Positions 44,263-53,683 of a stretch of 64,000 nt of DNA are shown here, piece by piece. How positions within the stretch are numbered: position 1 is the stretch's first letter; the number at the start of each line of letters is the position of its first letter. Source of the stretch: CAJXMH01 sp040220135 (GTDB lineage Bacteria > Bacteroidota > Bacteroidia > Flavobacteriales_E > Vicingaceae). Location of the stretch: assembly GCA_040220135.1 (NCBI GenBank), contig JAVJTT010000026.1, forward strand, positions 180,385 to 244,384, in the 5' to 3' direction. Below the pieces are notes generated by a model. The model ran no database searches. It was not told where the DNA came from and saw nothing but the letters and a program-made list of their open reading frames with translations. Made by a program: the position numbers and the translations under genes.

Positions 44263-45153
44263 GTGCCTGATTTTTTCAATTCACCTAAAATAGATCAAGT
44301 TGGCTTAGTAGAACGAGCTGCTAAATTTAAGACACGAAGCATTAAAAAGTCTTCTAAAATAGAAGGCTTAAAGCTTGCCTTAAGTATGATTGACCTGACC
44401 ACTCTAGAAGGAAAAGATACCGAAGGAAAAGTAAAGCAGCTTTGCTACAAAGCCATGCATTTAGACGATAGTATGCAAGTGCCCACAGTGGCTGCCGTTT
44501 GTGTTTATCCGACTATGGTTGGGGTGGCTAAGAAGGCTTTGCAAGGAAGTGAAGTGAAAGTAGCCTCAGTGGCAACTGCCTTTCCCGCAGGAATGTCTTC
44601 TGAAGAAGTGAAACTAGCCGATACTAAACTAGCGGTAGATTTAGGAGCTGATGAAGTAGATATGGTAATTTCTCGAGGACGCTTCCATCAGGGAGATTAC
44701 CAATACGTGTACGATGAAATTGCGAAGATTAAAGAAGCTTGTGGAAAGGCAAGATTAAAGGTGATTTTAGAAACCGGAGAGTTGGGAACACCTGACCAAG
44801 TTCGAAGAGCCAGTGATATTGCGATTCAAGCCGGAGCCGATTTTATTAAAACGTCTACCGGAAAGATTTCACCAGCCGCAACCATGCCCATTACTTTATT
44901 AATGCTAGAAGCGATTAAAGACCATTTCTTGAAAAGTGGAAAAATGGTAGGAATGAAACCAGCAGGTGGAATTTCGGATGCTAAAACCGCTTTGCATTAT
45001 TTAGCAATGGTAAAGGAAACATTAGGCAATGCATGGTTAAGCAATGAATGGTTTCGCTTTGGAGCCAGTCGATTAGCAAATGATGTTTTAATGCAATTGG
45101 CGAAACAGGAAAGCGGCGCTTATCAATCGGCTGATTATTTTTCAAAAGACTAA
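44263..45153 (+). CDS. deoC: Deoxyribose-phosphate aldolase
   Basis: 296 residues starting with GTG; the N-terminus is longer than in E. coli DeoC (259 residues). Active-site residues: Asp133 in EVDMV, Schiff-base Lys196 in ADFIKTSTGK, and Lys232 in MKPAGGISD. It splits 2-deoxyribose 5-phosphate into acetaldehyde and glyceraldehyde 3-phosphate. The following aldehyde dehydrogenase gene (3 nt gap) probably removes the acetaldehyde. Confidence 0.93.
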   Translation: MPDFFNSPKIDQVGLVERAAKFKTRSIKKSSKIEGLKLALSMIDLTTLEGKDTEGKVKQLCYKAMHLDDSMQVPTVAAVCVYPTMVGVAKKALQGSEVKVASVATAFPAGMSSEEVKLADTKLAVDLGADEVDMVISRGRFHQGDYQYVYDEIAKIKEACGKARLKVILETGELGTPDQVRRASDIAIQAGADFIKTSTGKISPAATMPITLLMLEAIKDHFLKSGKMVGMKPAGGISDAKTALHYLAMVKETLGNAWLSNEWFRFGASRLANDVLMQLAKQESGAYQSADYFSKD

Positions 45154-45156
45154 GAC

Positions 45157-46632
45157 ATGAGTAAAAAAGAAAACGCTTTTTCCCTCAAGTTTGATACAGA
45201 CTGGAGCTATGCAGAAGCGCCGGAGAGCACTTCTCACATTAAGTTAAAAGAAGAGTATCAACTTTTTATTGGGGGGAAATTCGTCAAACCGAAATCAAAA
45301 AAATACTTTACTACCACAAATCCGGCAACCGAAGAAACCATTGCCAAAGTAGCCGAGGCCAATGAGCAAGATGTGGATGCGGCAGTGAAATCAGCGCGTA
45401 AAGCATTTCCAAAATGGAGCGCTCTGCCGGCTAAAGAGAGAGGAAAATACATTTTTCGAATTGCTCGCCTGATTCAAGAAAGAGCCCGTGAGTTTGCGGT
45501 CATTGAAACAATGGATGGGGGAAAACCCATTAAAGAGGCGAGAGATATTGACATTCCTCTAGCCGCAGCACATTTCTTTTACTATGCCGGTTGGGCTGAT
45601 AAATTAGAATATGCGTTTCCAAATGCAGCAGTGAGTCCGCTTGGAGTAGCCGGTCAAATTATCCCTTGGAACTTTCCCTTGCTTATGGCAGCTTGGAAAA
45701 TAGCTCCGGCTCTTGCTTGTGGAAATACAGTTGTGCTGAAGCCAGCCGAAACCACTCCACTTACAGCACTTAAATTAGCGGAATTAATTCAAGAGTCAGG
45801 CTTGCCAGAAGGGGTAGTGAATATAATTACTGGAGCTGGAAAAACTGGAGCGGCACTTGTTGAACATCCAGATATTGATAAAGTCGCCTTTACAGGGTCT
45901 ACAGACGTTGGGAAAATTATTCAAAAAGCAATTGCCGGAACAGCTAAAAAAGCAACTCTTGAGTTGGGTGGAAAGGCAGCCAACATTATTTTCGAAGACG
46001 CTCCGATCGATCAAGCAGTGGAAGGGGTAATCAACGGAATTTTCTTTAATCAAGGTCATGTCTGTTGTGCCGGTTCTCGATTGTTTGTTCAAGAGTCTAT
46101 AAAGGATGAAGTAGAAAGAAAACTGATTGACCGTCTTGATACATTGATAGTTGGAGATCCTATGGATAAGAACACAGATGTAGGAGCCATTAACTCTAAG
46201 CAACAATTTGAAACCATTCAGAAATACTTGAAAATTGGCAAAGAAGAAGGCTTAAAGTCTCATCAATCATCAGTTGATGTTCCTAAAAAAGGGTACTTCT
46301 GCAAGCCAACGCTTTTCTTTGATGTAGCGCAATCGAGTCGCATTGCTAAAGAAGAAATTTTCGGTCCGGTATTGGCCATTCAAACTTTTAGAACGGTAGA
46401 TGAGGTGATAGAAAAAGCCAATAACACGCCTTATGGTTTGTCGGCTGGAGTATGGACCGACAAAGGTTCAAAAGCTTTTAACTTAAGTGGTCAGCTAAAA
46501 GCCGGTGTAGTTTGGGCCAACACCTTTAACAAATTTGACCCTACGTCTCCTTTTGGAGGTTACAAAGAGAGTGGCTTTGGCAGAGAAGGCGGCTTACATG
46601 GATTAGACGCATATTTAACGGTAAAAAGATAA
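45157..46632 (+). CDS. NAD(P)+-dependent aldehyde dehydrogenase
   Basis: 491 residues, full-length ALDH. Catalytic Glu269 (LELGGK) and Cys303 (NQGHVCCAGS); cofactor site IPWNFPLLMAAWKIAPALACGN and FTGSTDVGK. The N-terminal ~35 residues extend beyond the usual start. Located between deoC and a second ALDH-like gene, it likely oxidises acetaldehyde made by DeoC. Confidence 0.93.
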   Translation: MSKKENAFSLKFDTDWSYAEAPESTSHIKLKEEYQLFIGGKFVKPKSKKYFTTTNPATEETIAKVAEANEQDVDAAVKSARKAFPKWSALPAKERGKYIFRIARLIQERAREFAVIETMDGGKPIKEARDIDIPLAAAHFFYYAGWADKLEYAFPNAAVSPLGVAGQIIPWNFPLLMAAWKIAPALACGNTVVLKPAETTPLTALKLAELIQESGLPEGVVNIITGAGKTGAALVEHPDIDKVAFTGSTDVGKIIQKAIAGTAKKATLELGGKAANIIFEDAPIDQAVEGVINGIFFNQGHVCCAGSRLFVQESIKDEVERKLIDRLDTLIVGDPMDKNTDVGAINSKQQFETIQKYLKIGKEEGLKSHQSSVDVPKKGYFCKPTLFFDVAQSSRIAKEEIFGPVLAIQTFRTVDEVIEKANNTPYGLSAGVWTDKGSKAFNLSGQLKAGVVWANTFNKFDPTSPFGGYKESGFGREGGLHGLDAYLTVKR

Positions 46633-46636
46633 ACTC

Positions 46637-47527
46637 ATGGCAAATCGCATTGAAGTTTTGAAGACATATAAACTATACATTAACGGTAAGTTCCCAAGAA
46701 CCGAATCAGGTCGCTATTATGTGGCGAAAGGAGCAAAGGGGGACGAGCTTGGCAACATTTGCTTGGCTTCAAGAAAAGACTTTAGAAATGCGGTTGTTGC
46801 CGCCAGAAAAGCACAGTCTTCTTGGGCGGGTCGTTCGGCCTTTAACCGTGGGCAAATCCTATACCGCATTGCTGAACACATGGAGAGTCGACAAGCCGAA
46901 TTTGCCATGCTTTTGGTGAAAGAGGAAGGTTTAACGGAAAATAAAGCCAAGGAAAAAGTGGCTTTGCTCATTGATCGCATAATTTACTTTGCCGGTTGGA
47001 CAGATAAATTTCAACAGCTTTTCAGTTCCGTTAATCCGGTGGCGAGCAGTCATTTTAACTTTTCAATTCTAGAACCAGTTGGGTTGGTTTCTGTGCTTTG
47101 CGATCAAGAAGCCGGCTTTGAAGGTTTTGTAAGCTCAATCCTAAGTGCAATTAGCAGTGGTAATTCAGTGGTGATTTTAGCTTCTGAAAATTCCCCAAGT
47201 AGTGCCATCACTTTTGCAGAGGTCTTACAACACTCTGATATGCCAAGCGGAGTGGTTAATATATTGACAGGAAAGGTCGATGAGTTAGCACCCCATTTTA
47301 CGAAGCACATGGATGTGAATGCCTTGCTCTATCTTGGTAAAGATGAAAATTTGGTTCAACAACTTCAACTGGAAGGAGTAGAAAACTTGAAACGAATCCG
47401 GTATTGGAAAGCTTCTGAATTTTCAACTAAATTTTTTGCGAGCCCTTATCGAATCAAAGAGTTCTTGGAAGTAAAAACCACTTGGCATCCCATTGAGCAA
47501 ATTGGTGGTGCCGCCCCGGCTTACTAA
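46637..47527 (+). CDS. Truncated aldehyde dehydrogenase-like protein, no catalytic domain
   Basis: 296 residues. It aligns with the N-terminal NAD-binding part of ALDH (FRNAVVAARKAQSSWAGRSAFNRGQILYRIAEHM, GLVSVLCDQEAGFEGFVSSILSAISSGNSVVILA, MPSGVVNILTG), but the GSTDVGK, LELGGK and cysteine regions are missing or unrecognisable, and the C-terminal half is replaced by a 30-residue tail ending GAAPAY. The stop is natural with no remnant behind it. It is 5 nt after the full ALDH and may act as a partner or regulator; also see findings. Confidence 0.85.
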   Translation: MANRIEVLKTYKLYINGKFPRTESGRYYVAKGAKGDELGNICLASRKDFRNAVVAARKAQSSWAGRSAFNRGQILYRIAEHMESRQAEFAMLLVKEEGLTENKAKEKVALLIDRIIYFAGWTDKFQQLFSSVNPVASSHFNFSILEPVGLVSVLCDQEAGFEGFVSSILSAISSGNSVVILASENSPSSAITFAEVLQHSDMPSGVVNILTGKVDELAPHFTKHMDVNALLYLGKDENLVQQLQLEGVENLKRIRYWKASEFSTKFFASPYRIKEFLEVKTTWHPIEQIGGAAPAY

Positions 47528-47539
47528 GCGTTTTAGCAG

Positions 47540-49306
47540 ATGATGACTCCATCCATTATCTTGATTTTATTTGTAGTGCTGTTTTTATTAACCGCACTGT
47601 ACTTGGAGTTATTTCGTCCAACAGTTAGTTTTTTACTGGCTCTTTTTGCATTGGTTTTAGGAGGTGTCTTAAGTCCGGCTGAAGCCATTCATGGTTTTGC
47701 CAATGAGCAGTTGGCGGTTATTATTCTGCTGCTTATTATTAGCGATATTTTTAGAAAATCATCGGTGATTGATGTGCTTTTTAATCGCTTATTTGGCAGA
47801 AATCAATCCACCGCCTATTTTAAGTTTTCGATGATGGCTACCGTGGCCTCATTCTCTGCCTTCTTTAATAATACTCCTTTAGTGGCTATGATGATGCCCT
47901 ATGTTAACAAGTGGGCAAATGAGAGAAGTATCTCGGCTTCCAAGTTACTTATCCCACTATCCTATGCTGCTATTCTTGGAGGTTGTGTAACCTTAATTGG
48001 TACAAGTACCAACTTGATCGTGAATGGCCTTGCTGTGGATGCTGGCTTTGATTCCTTGTCGATATTTGATTTTGCTTGGGTTGGCTTGCCCATGTTAGTC
48101 ATTGGCTTGATCTACTTGATGCTTTTTGGAGATAAGCTTTTACCGAATAAGGCAACGGAAATCAATAGCTTAATGCAAACCAAGCGAGAGTATTTTATTG
48201 AAACTCAAGTTAAGTCTGGTTCTAAGTTAATTGGCAAAAGTGTTCAAGATGGTGGTTTTCGAAACCTGAAAGGTTTGTACTTGGTAGAGATAATTCGTGA
48301 TGGACAAAGCATTGCCCCGGTCTCACCGGATGAAAGAATTCAAAAAGACGATGCCTTAATATTTGCCGGAGAAACTGCTTCTGTAGATGAAATACAAAAA
48401 CAAAACCTAGGCCTTACTCTTCCCAAAAAAGTAGAGAGAATGTTAGGTAATAAGTCAAGCATGAATGAGATTGTGGTGTCTTTCAATTCCGCCCTAATCG
48501 GCAAGAAAGTACAAGACACTGATTTTAGGGCCCGTTTTGATGCAGCCATTGTGGCGATACATAGAAATGGTGAAAGTCTGAGCGGCAAGTTAGGGGAAGT
48601 AGAGTTAAGAGCAGGTGATGTGTTATTGGTTTTTAGTGGGACAGATTTTTTAAGTAGAACAAAAAATCACCAAGCCTTTTATGTTTTAACCCATACTGAA
48701 GAGCCTGAAAAGGTAAATGTGAAAAAAGTTTCAGTTGTGTTTCTTGGATTAATTGCTTCTATCTTCCTAGCTGCTTTGACCTCAGTTTCTTTATTAACCT
48801 GTTTAACGGCTGTACTGTTGCTCGCAATTTTTATGAAAATTGTGCCATTGAATGAAATTAGAAAAGGACTCGATTTTGATTTGATCCTCCTCATTGCTTT
48901 TGGACTGGGACTAGGAAAGGCGATGATTAACTCCGGAGCCTCCATTTATTTAGCGGACTTATTTCTCTTTTTAAACCCTTACTTGGGAAGTTTTGGGTTT
49001 TTGGTGCTGATTTTTGCGGTCACTAATTTACTGGCTGCTTACATCACCAACAAAGCTGCGGTAGCCATACTATTTCCTATTTCTGTTGCTTTAGCCATGG
49101 AACTCAGTTTAGATCCACTGCCTTTTATTTTAATTGTCTCTTTTGGGGCAGCGGCGAATTTTATTACTCCTATTGGATATCAAACCAACCTAATGGTATA
49201 TGGCCCAGGGGCATATTCCTTTAAAGACTATATGCGCATTGGCCTTCCATTAACCATTTTATACATGTTGGCTAGTGCCTTTATTTTAAATTACATCTAC
49301 CTCTAA
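47540..49306 (+). CDS. SLC13-family sodium/anion symporter with two TrkA-C domains
   Basis: 588 residues. Membrane domain in two halves (~1-200 and ~395-588) around two RCK/TrkA-C modules (~205-290 and ~300-380). Signature SFFNNTPLVAMMMPYV-like AFFNNTPLVAMMMPYV and GTSTNLIVNGLA in half one, ITNKAAVAILFPIS and FITPIGYQTNLMVYGPG in half two. Such proteins carry sulfate in several bacteria and algae; directly preceding cysQ supports sulfate here. Confidence 0.88.
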   Translation: MMTPSIILILFVVLFLLTALYLELFRPTVSFLLALFALVLGGVLSPAEAIHGFANEQLAVIILLLIISDIFRKSSVIDVLFNRLFGRNQSTAYFKFSMMATVASFSAFFNNTPLVAMMMPYVNKWANERSISASKLLIPLSYAAILGGCVTLIGTSTNLIVNGLAVDAGFDSLSIFDFAWVGLPMLVIGLIYLMLFGDKLLPNKATEINSLMQTKREYFIETQVKSGSKLIGKSVQDGGFRNLKGLYLVEIIRDGQSIAPVSPDERIQKDDALIFAGETASVDEIQKQNLGLTLPKKVERMLGNKSSMNEIVVSFNSALIGKKVQDTDFRARFDAAIVAIHRNGESLSGKLGEVELRAGDVLLVFSGTDFLSRTKNHQAFYVLTHTEEPEKVNVKKVSVVFLGLIASIFLAALTSVSLLTCLTAVLLLAIFMKIVPLNEIRKGLDFDLILLIAFGLGLGKAMINSGASIYLADLFLFLNPYLGSFGFLVLIFAVTNLLAAYITNKAAVAILFPISVALAMELSLDPLPFILIVSFGAAANFITPIGYQTNLMVYGPGAYSFKDYMRIGLPLTILYMLASAFILNYIYL

Positions 49307-49316
49307 AAATATTTAC

Positions 49317-50120
49317 ATGACCAAAGAAGAACTAAAAACCCTATTGCAATCAATTTGTCTGACATCTTTAAAAGCAGGCAATGCAATACTAGAAGTTTAC
49401 AACTCTGATTTTGCCGTAGAGCATAAAGATGATAAATCACCTTTAACAGAGGCAGACAAGCAATCACACTTAGCCATTGTGGAAGACTTAGAGAAAAAAG
49501 CTTTTCCAATTTTGAGTGAGGAAGGGAGAGACATAGCTTTCGAGGAAAGAAAGAATTGGGATTATTTCTGGATGGTAGACCCACTAGATGGAACCAAAGA
49601 GTTTGTGAAGCGCAATGGAGAGTTTACAGTCAACATTGCTTTAATTCATCAACAAAAAGCAATTCTTGGCGTAATTTACGTTCCGGTAAAAGATGCCCTT
49701 TACTTTGGGGCAAAGGGACTTGGGTCCTTTAAGGTGGAAGACTATAGTAAAGCGTCAACTAACATAGAAGATTGGATGGCGGATGAAAATCAGTTGCCCA
49801 AGAAGCATGAACGTCCTTTTACTATTGTAGGCAGTCGTTCGCATATGTCTGAGGAAACCATGGAATTTATGAATGAGAAGAAAGAGGAAAAGGGAGAGGT
49901 CGAAGTGATTTCTGTAGGCAGTTCCTTAAAATTGTGCATGGTGGCAGAAGGGAAAGCGGATGCCTATCCTCGCTTTGCTCCAACTATGGAATGGGACACT
50001 GCCGCCGGACAAGCTATTGTAGAAGCCATGGGTGGAGAAGTGATAAATTGGAAAAGTAAAGAGCCGATGCTTTACAATAGAGAAGATTTATTGAACCAAT
50101 GGTTCTTAGTCACCGCCTGA
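49317..50120 (+). CDS. cysQ: 3'(2'),5'-bisphosphate nucleotidase
   Basis: 267 residues, inositol-monophosphatase fold. Metal motifs: Glu69 in LSEEG, DPLDGTKEF (88-96) and EWDTAAGQAIV (~228-238). CysQ turns PAP, the by-product of PAPS-using reactions, into AMP. It follows the SLC13 transporter by 10 nt, forming a sulfur module on the plus strand that complements cysCDN. Confidence 0.93.
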   Translation: MTKEELKTLLQSICLTSLKAGNAILEVYNSDFAVEHKDDKSPLTEADKQSHLAIVEDLEKKAFPILSEEGRDIAFEERKNWDYFWMVDPLDGTKEFVKRNGEFTVNIALIHQQKAILGVIYVPVKDALYFGAKGLGSFKVEDYSKASTNIEDWMADENQLPKKHERPFTIVGSRSHMSEETMEFMNEKKEEKGEVEVISVGSSLKLCMVAEGKADAYPRFAPTMEWDTAAGQAIVEAMGGEVINWKSKEPMLYNREDLLNQWFLVTA

Positions 50121-50147
50121 AAAAGTTTAATATTGCATTTCAAATAA

Positions 50148-51242
50148 ATGACTATGAGTAAAGTTGCCTTAATTACCGGAGTAACCGGCCAAGATGGTGC
50201 CTATCTATCCGAATTGTTATTAGCCAAAGGATATGAGGTTCACGGAATAAAAAGAAGAAGTTCACTTTTTAACACTGATCGTATTGATCACCTATATCAA
50301 GATCCTCACGAGAAGAACGTTAAGTTTACTTTGCATTATGGAGACATGACCGATTCTTCAAACCTGACAAGAATCATTCAAGAGGTGCAGCCCGACGAGG
50401 TGTATAATTTAGCCGCTCAGTCGCATGTGAAAGTGTCTTTTGAAACACCGGAATATACGGCCAATTCTGATGCGGTAGGAACCTTAAGAATTTTAGAGGC
50501 GATTCGGATTTTAGGTTTGGAAAAGAAAACGCGATTTTACCAAGCCTCTACTTCTGAGTTATACGGTAAAGTACAAGAAATACCACAAACTGAGAAAACA
50601 CCTTTTTATCCTCGGAGCCCTTATGGCGTGGCAAAATTGTATGCCTTTTGGATTGTAAAGAATTACCGTGAAGCCTATGATATGTATGCTTGTAATGGGA
50701 TACTTTTTAACCATGAGAGTCCGTTGCGAGGGGAAACATTTGTGACCCGAAAAATTACCCGTGCAGCCGCTAGAATTAAATTGGGAATGCAAGAATGCAT
50801 GTACCTTGGAAACCTGGATGCAAAAAGAGACTGGGGGCATGCTAAAGATTACGTTGAAGGAATGTGGCGTATGCTACAGCAAGACAAAGCAGAAGATTAC
50901 GTTTTGGCAACTGGAGAAACCATTGAAGTTAGAGAGTTTGTAGCAAAAGCATTTGCTGAGTTAGAGATAGAGGTTGAATGGAAAGGCAATGGTGTCGATG
51001 AAGTTGGCATTAATAAAGCCACTGGTAAAGAAATTGTAAAAGTAGATCCGAAATATTTTAGACCTACAGAAGTTGAACTACTAGTTGGTGATTCGACCAA
51101 AGCTAGAACTGAATTAGGCTGGAAACCAACCTTTGGTGTAGACGGATTAGTAAAAGACATGATCAAGGCTGATTTAGCCTTATTTAAGAGAGACAAATAC
51201 CTCATGGAAGGGGGGCATAAAGTATACGATTTTCATGAATAA
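50148..51242 (+). CDS. gmd: GDP-mannose 4,6-dehydratase
   Basis: 364 residues. NADP-binding TGVTGQDGAYL (10-20), HGIKRRSSLFNTDRIDHLY, NLAAQSHVKVSFE and the Tyr/Lys pair in PRSPYGVAKLYAFW. The first step to GDP-L-fucose: GDP-mannose to GDP-4-keto-6-deoxymannose. An in-frame second ATG at 50154 is an alternative start. It overlaps fcl by 8 nt. Confidence 0.96.
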   Translation: MTMSKVALITGVTGQDGAYLSELLLAKGYEVHGIKRRSSLFNTDRIDHLYQDPHEKNVKFTLHYGDMTDSSNLTRIIQEVQPDEVYNLAAQSHVKVSFETPEYTANSDAVGTLRILEAIRILGLEKKTRFYQASTSELYGKVQEIPQTEKTPFYPRSPYGVAKLYAFWIVKNYREAYDMYACNGILFNHESPLRGETFVTRKITRAAARIKLGMQECMYLGNLDAKRDWGHAKDYVEGMWRMLQQDKAEDYVLATGETIEVREFVAKAFAELEIEVEWKGNGVDEVGINKATGKEIVKVDPKYFRPTEVELLVGDSTKARTELGWKPTFGVDGLVKDMIKADLALFKRDKYLMEGGHKVYDFHE

Positions 51243-52173
51243 AAATGCTAAGATTTACGTTGCTGGTCACCGAGGCATGGTCGGTTCAGCCATTGTTCGA
51301 AAATTGAAAGAGGAAGGTTATGAAAACCTAGTTTTCAAAACTTCATCTGAATTAGATCTACGCAACCAAGCCGCTGTTCAATCTTTTTTTGAAAATGAAA
51401 GACCGGAATATGTTTTTTTGGCTGCGGCAAAAGTGGGTGGCATAAATGCCAACAACATTTATCGAGCTGATTTTCTTTATGATAACTTGATGATTGAGGC
51501 CAACATTATTCAGGCGGCCCATCAAATAAAAGTAGAAAAGCTATTGTTTTTAGGTTCTTCTTGCATCTACCCTAAAATGGCACCACAACCATTAAAAGAA
51601 GAGTATTTATTGACCGATGACTTAGAGCCAACTAATGAGCCCTATGCGATTGCTAAAATTGCTGGAATCAAATTGTGTGAAAACTACCAACGGCAATACG
51701 GAGATAACTTCATTTCGGCCATGCCAACAAATTTATATGGTCCAAACGACAATTACGACTTAAACAACTCTCATGTTTTACCGGCCTTGTTACGAAAGTT
51801 TCATACTGCAAAAGTAGAAGGTGCTGAATCTGTTGAAATTTGGGGTACAGGAAGTCCGAAGCGCGAGTTTTTGCATGTTGACGACCTTGCTGATGCCTGC
51901 CTCGTTTTAATGAATGAGTACGAAGGCACCGATTGGTTTAATGTGGGAACCGGTGAAGATATCGCGATCAAAGATTTAGCTTTACTCATTAAGAAAGTAG
52001 TTGGTTTTGAAGGCGAACTTAAGTTTGACACATCGAAGCCAGACGGTACACCCAGAAAACTGATGGATGTAAGTAAGATTCACAGTATCGGTTGGAAACA
52101 CCAAATTGAATTAGAAGCAGGAATTCAAGCGGTTTATGAAGAAGTTAAGCAAATGGAGTTTGCAAGTTCTTAA
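51235..52173 (+). CDS. fcl: GDP-L-fucose synthase
   Basis: 312 residues. GHRGMVGSAIVRKL (11-24), LAAAKVGGI, SSCIYPKMAPQP and EPYAIAKIAGIKLCENY (Tyr/Lys catalytic pair). It epimerises and reduces the Gmd product to GDP-L-fucose. Overlaps gmd by 8 nt and the following Wzi-like gene by 38 nt, so all three are probably translationally coupled. Confidence 0.96.
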   Translation: MNKNAKIYVAGHRGMVGSAIVRKLKEEGYENLVFKTSSELDLRNQAAVQSFFENERPEYVFLAAAKVGGINANNIYRADFLYDNLMIEANIIQAAHQIKVEKLLFLGSSCIYPKMAPQPLKEEYLLTDDLEPTNEPYAIAKIAGIKLCENYQRQYGDNFISAMPTNLYGPNDNYDLNNSHVLPALLRKFHTAKVEGAESVEIWGTGSPKREFLHVDDLADACLVLMNEYEGTDWFNVGTGEDIAIKDLALLIKKVVGFEGELKFDTSKPDGTPRKLMDVSKIHSIGWKHQIELEAGIQAVYEEVKQMEFASS

Positions 52174-53653
52174 GCTTTATGGCTTAATTTGGCTTTTTAT
52201 TGGGGCATTTAGTTCCTCACTTCAAGCTCAGAATCAGACCGTTTCTTTAAATCACCAATTTTACATTCCGCTCGAGCAACAATTACTGGAAAACGAACAG
52301 AGGCTTCACTTTTCATTCAAACCTTTGTTGCAAAGAGACCTGAAACTTACTGAAGCGCAGCAACAAAATCTTTTGCCCTATTTACAACTAAAGAGGCAAA
52401 CGGATAAATCCTTTGTATCGCGTAAATTCTTTCACGAACATCTCATTCAACTCGATACCAATCAAATTGTCTTAACACTTGATCCGCTTTTAAATCTTCA
52501 ATTTGGGTTTGAGGAAAGAGAAGATCCTAGAGAAATTGACTTGTATAAGAATATGCGGGGTTTTAGACTCCGATTAGACTTGGGTGATAAAATTAGCGTG
52601 CTTTCTTCTTTTAGAGAAAATCAAGCCAATTTGCCGCTTTATTTAAGCAGAAGAACACAAGCCAGTAGTGTCGCTTACGGTCAAGGTAGAGTAAAGCGAT
52701 TCAATGACGGTTTTGACTTTAATATGGCTTCTTCCCGACTAGTTTATCAAGCCTCTGATCGATTTACCTTTCAGTTCGGTAGCGACAAACACTTTATCGG
52801 AAATGGATACCGTTCTTTTTTACTTTCTGATTTAAGTTTCAACTACCCTTTCTTTAGAATTCAAAGTAATTGGTGGAAAGGGAAGCTGAAGTACGAGAAT
52901 TTATTTACGCTTTTTCAAGACTTAGATAGAATTAATTCAAACGGAAACGGTGAGGGCCTGTTCGAGAGAAAGCAGGCAGCCTTCCATTTTTTGTCTTATG
53001 CCCCTAGTCAAAAGTTGAATCTTTCACTTTTTGAAGGAACCATCTTTCCAAGTTTAGATTCAGGCGGAAACATTCCGGTAGGAGCGAATTACTATGTGCC
53101 TCTTATCTTTCTAAATAGTTTAATAGAAGGTGATGGGCAGAAAGGAAATAGTCGACAAGGCATCAATTTTTCTTATCAATTAGTGAAGAAAGTTTTGTTT
53201 TATGGACAGCTAGCCATGAATGACTTTGAGGTAGATCAATTGAGTACACAGCTTGGTGGCAAGTGGTTTGTAAGTGATGCCTTAACTTTTCAAGCCGAGT
53301 TCAATGCGCGCACTAATCAGAACAATACCTCACTATTCCATCATTACAATGAAAGTTTAACTCACCCTGTTTCAGGTGACTTTCAAGAACTTTTAGGAGC
53401 TGTTTATTGGTCGAAAGGACGCTTCATGAGCCGACTTATTGGGAATTACATTCAACAAGAGCAAACAGAAATTGCTTTTTTAGATGCTCGCCAATCTTAT
53501 TTAGTCAATACGGCAAACAACCTGACTTTCAGTATTGGCTTGCAATATAGAGATACTAATACCCCAATTACTTTTCAAACACCACAGCAGAATTCACTGC
53601 ATATTTATATCGGACTTAGTACTAATTTTCAGAACCTCTATTTTAACTACTAA
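52136..53653 (+). CDS. Wzi-like capsule assembly outer-membrane protein, copy 1
   Basis: 505 residues with signal peptide (~1-32, SSSLQAQ). Amphipathic strands and a family core FGSDKHFIGNGYRSFLLSD (where the GNGYRS motif marks capsule-assembly Wzi proteins). A C-terminal aromatic ending YLYFNY-like NLYFNY supports a beta-barrel. Wzi anchors capsule polysaccharide at the cell surface. The start lies 38 nt inside fcl and no later start keeps the signal peptide. Confidence 0.85.
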   Translation: MKKLSKWSLQVLKLYGLIWLFIGAFSSSLQAQNQTVSLNHQFYIPLEQQLLENEQRLHFSFKPLLQRDLKLTEAQQQNLLPYLQLKRQTDKSFVSRKFFHEHLIQLDTNQIVLTLDPLLNLQFGFEEREDPREIDLYKNMRGFRLRLDLGDKISVLSSFRENQANLPLYLSRRTQASSVAYGQGRVKRFNDGFDFNMASSRLVYQASDRFTFQFGSDKHFIGNGYRSFLLSDLSFNYPFFRIQSNWWKGKLKYENLFTLFQDLDRINSNGNGEGLFERKQAAFHFLSYAPSQKLNLSLFEGTIFPSLDSGGNIPVGANYYVPLIFLNSLIEGDGQKGNSRQGINFSYQLVKKVLFYGQLAMNDFEVDQLSTQLGGKWFVSDALTFQAEFNARTNQNNTSLFHHYNESLTHPVSGDFQELLGAVYWSKGRFMSRLIGNYIQQEQTEIAFLDARQSYLVNTANNLTFSIGLQYRDTNTPITFQTPQQNSLHIYIGLSTNFQNLYFNY

Positions 53654-53656
53654 AAG

Positions 53657-53664
53657 TATATTTG
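53657..53664 (+). promoter_or_regulatory. TAnnTTTG -7 box upstream of wecA-like gene
   Basis: TATATTTG ends 19 nt before the ATG at 53684 and begins right after the Wzi stop. No -33 TTG at proper spacing. Confidence 0.4.
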
Positions 53665-53683
53665 TCATCTAAAGTAGCATGCA

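Noticed and set aside
45796..46206. 136-residue open frame on the minus strand inside the aldehyde dehydrogenase gene
   Set aside because: Antisense shadow of a conserved enzyme; no domain or own start signal.
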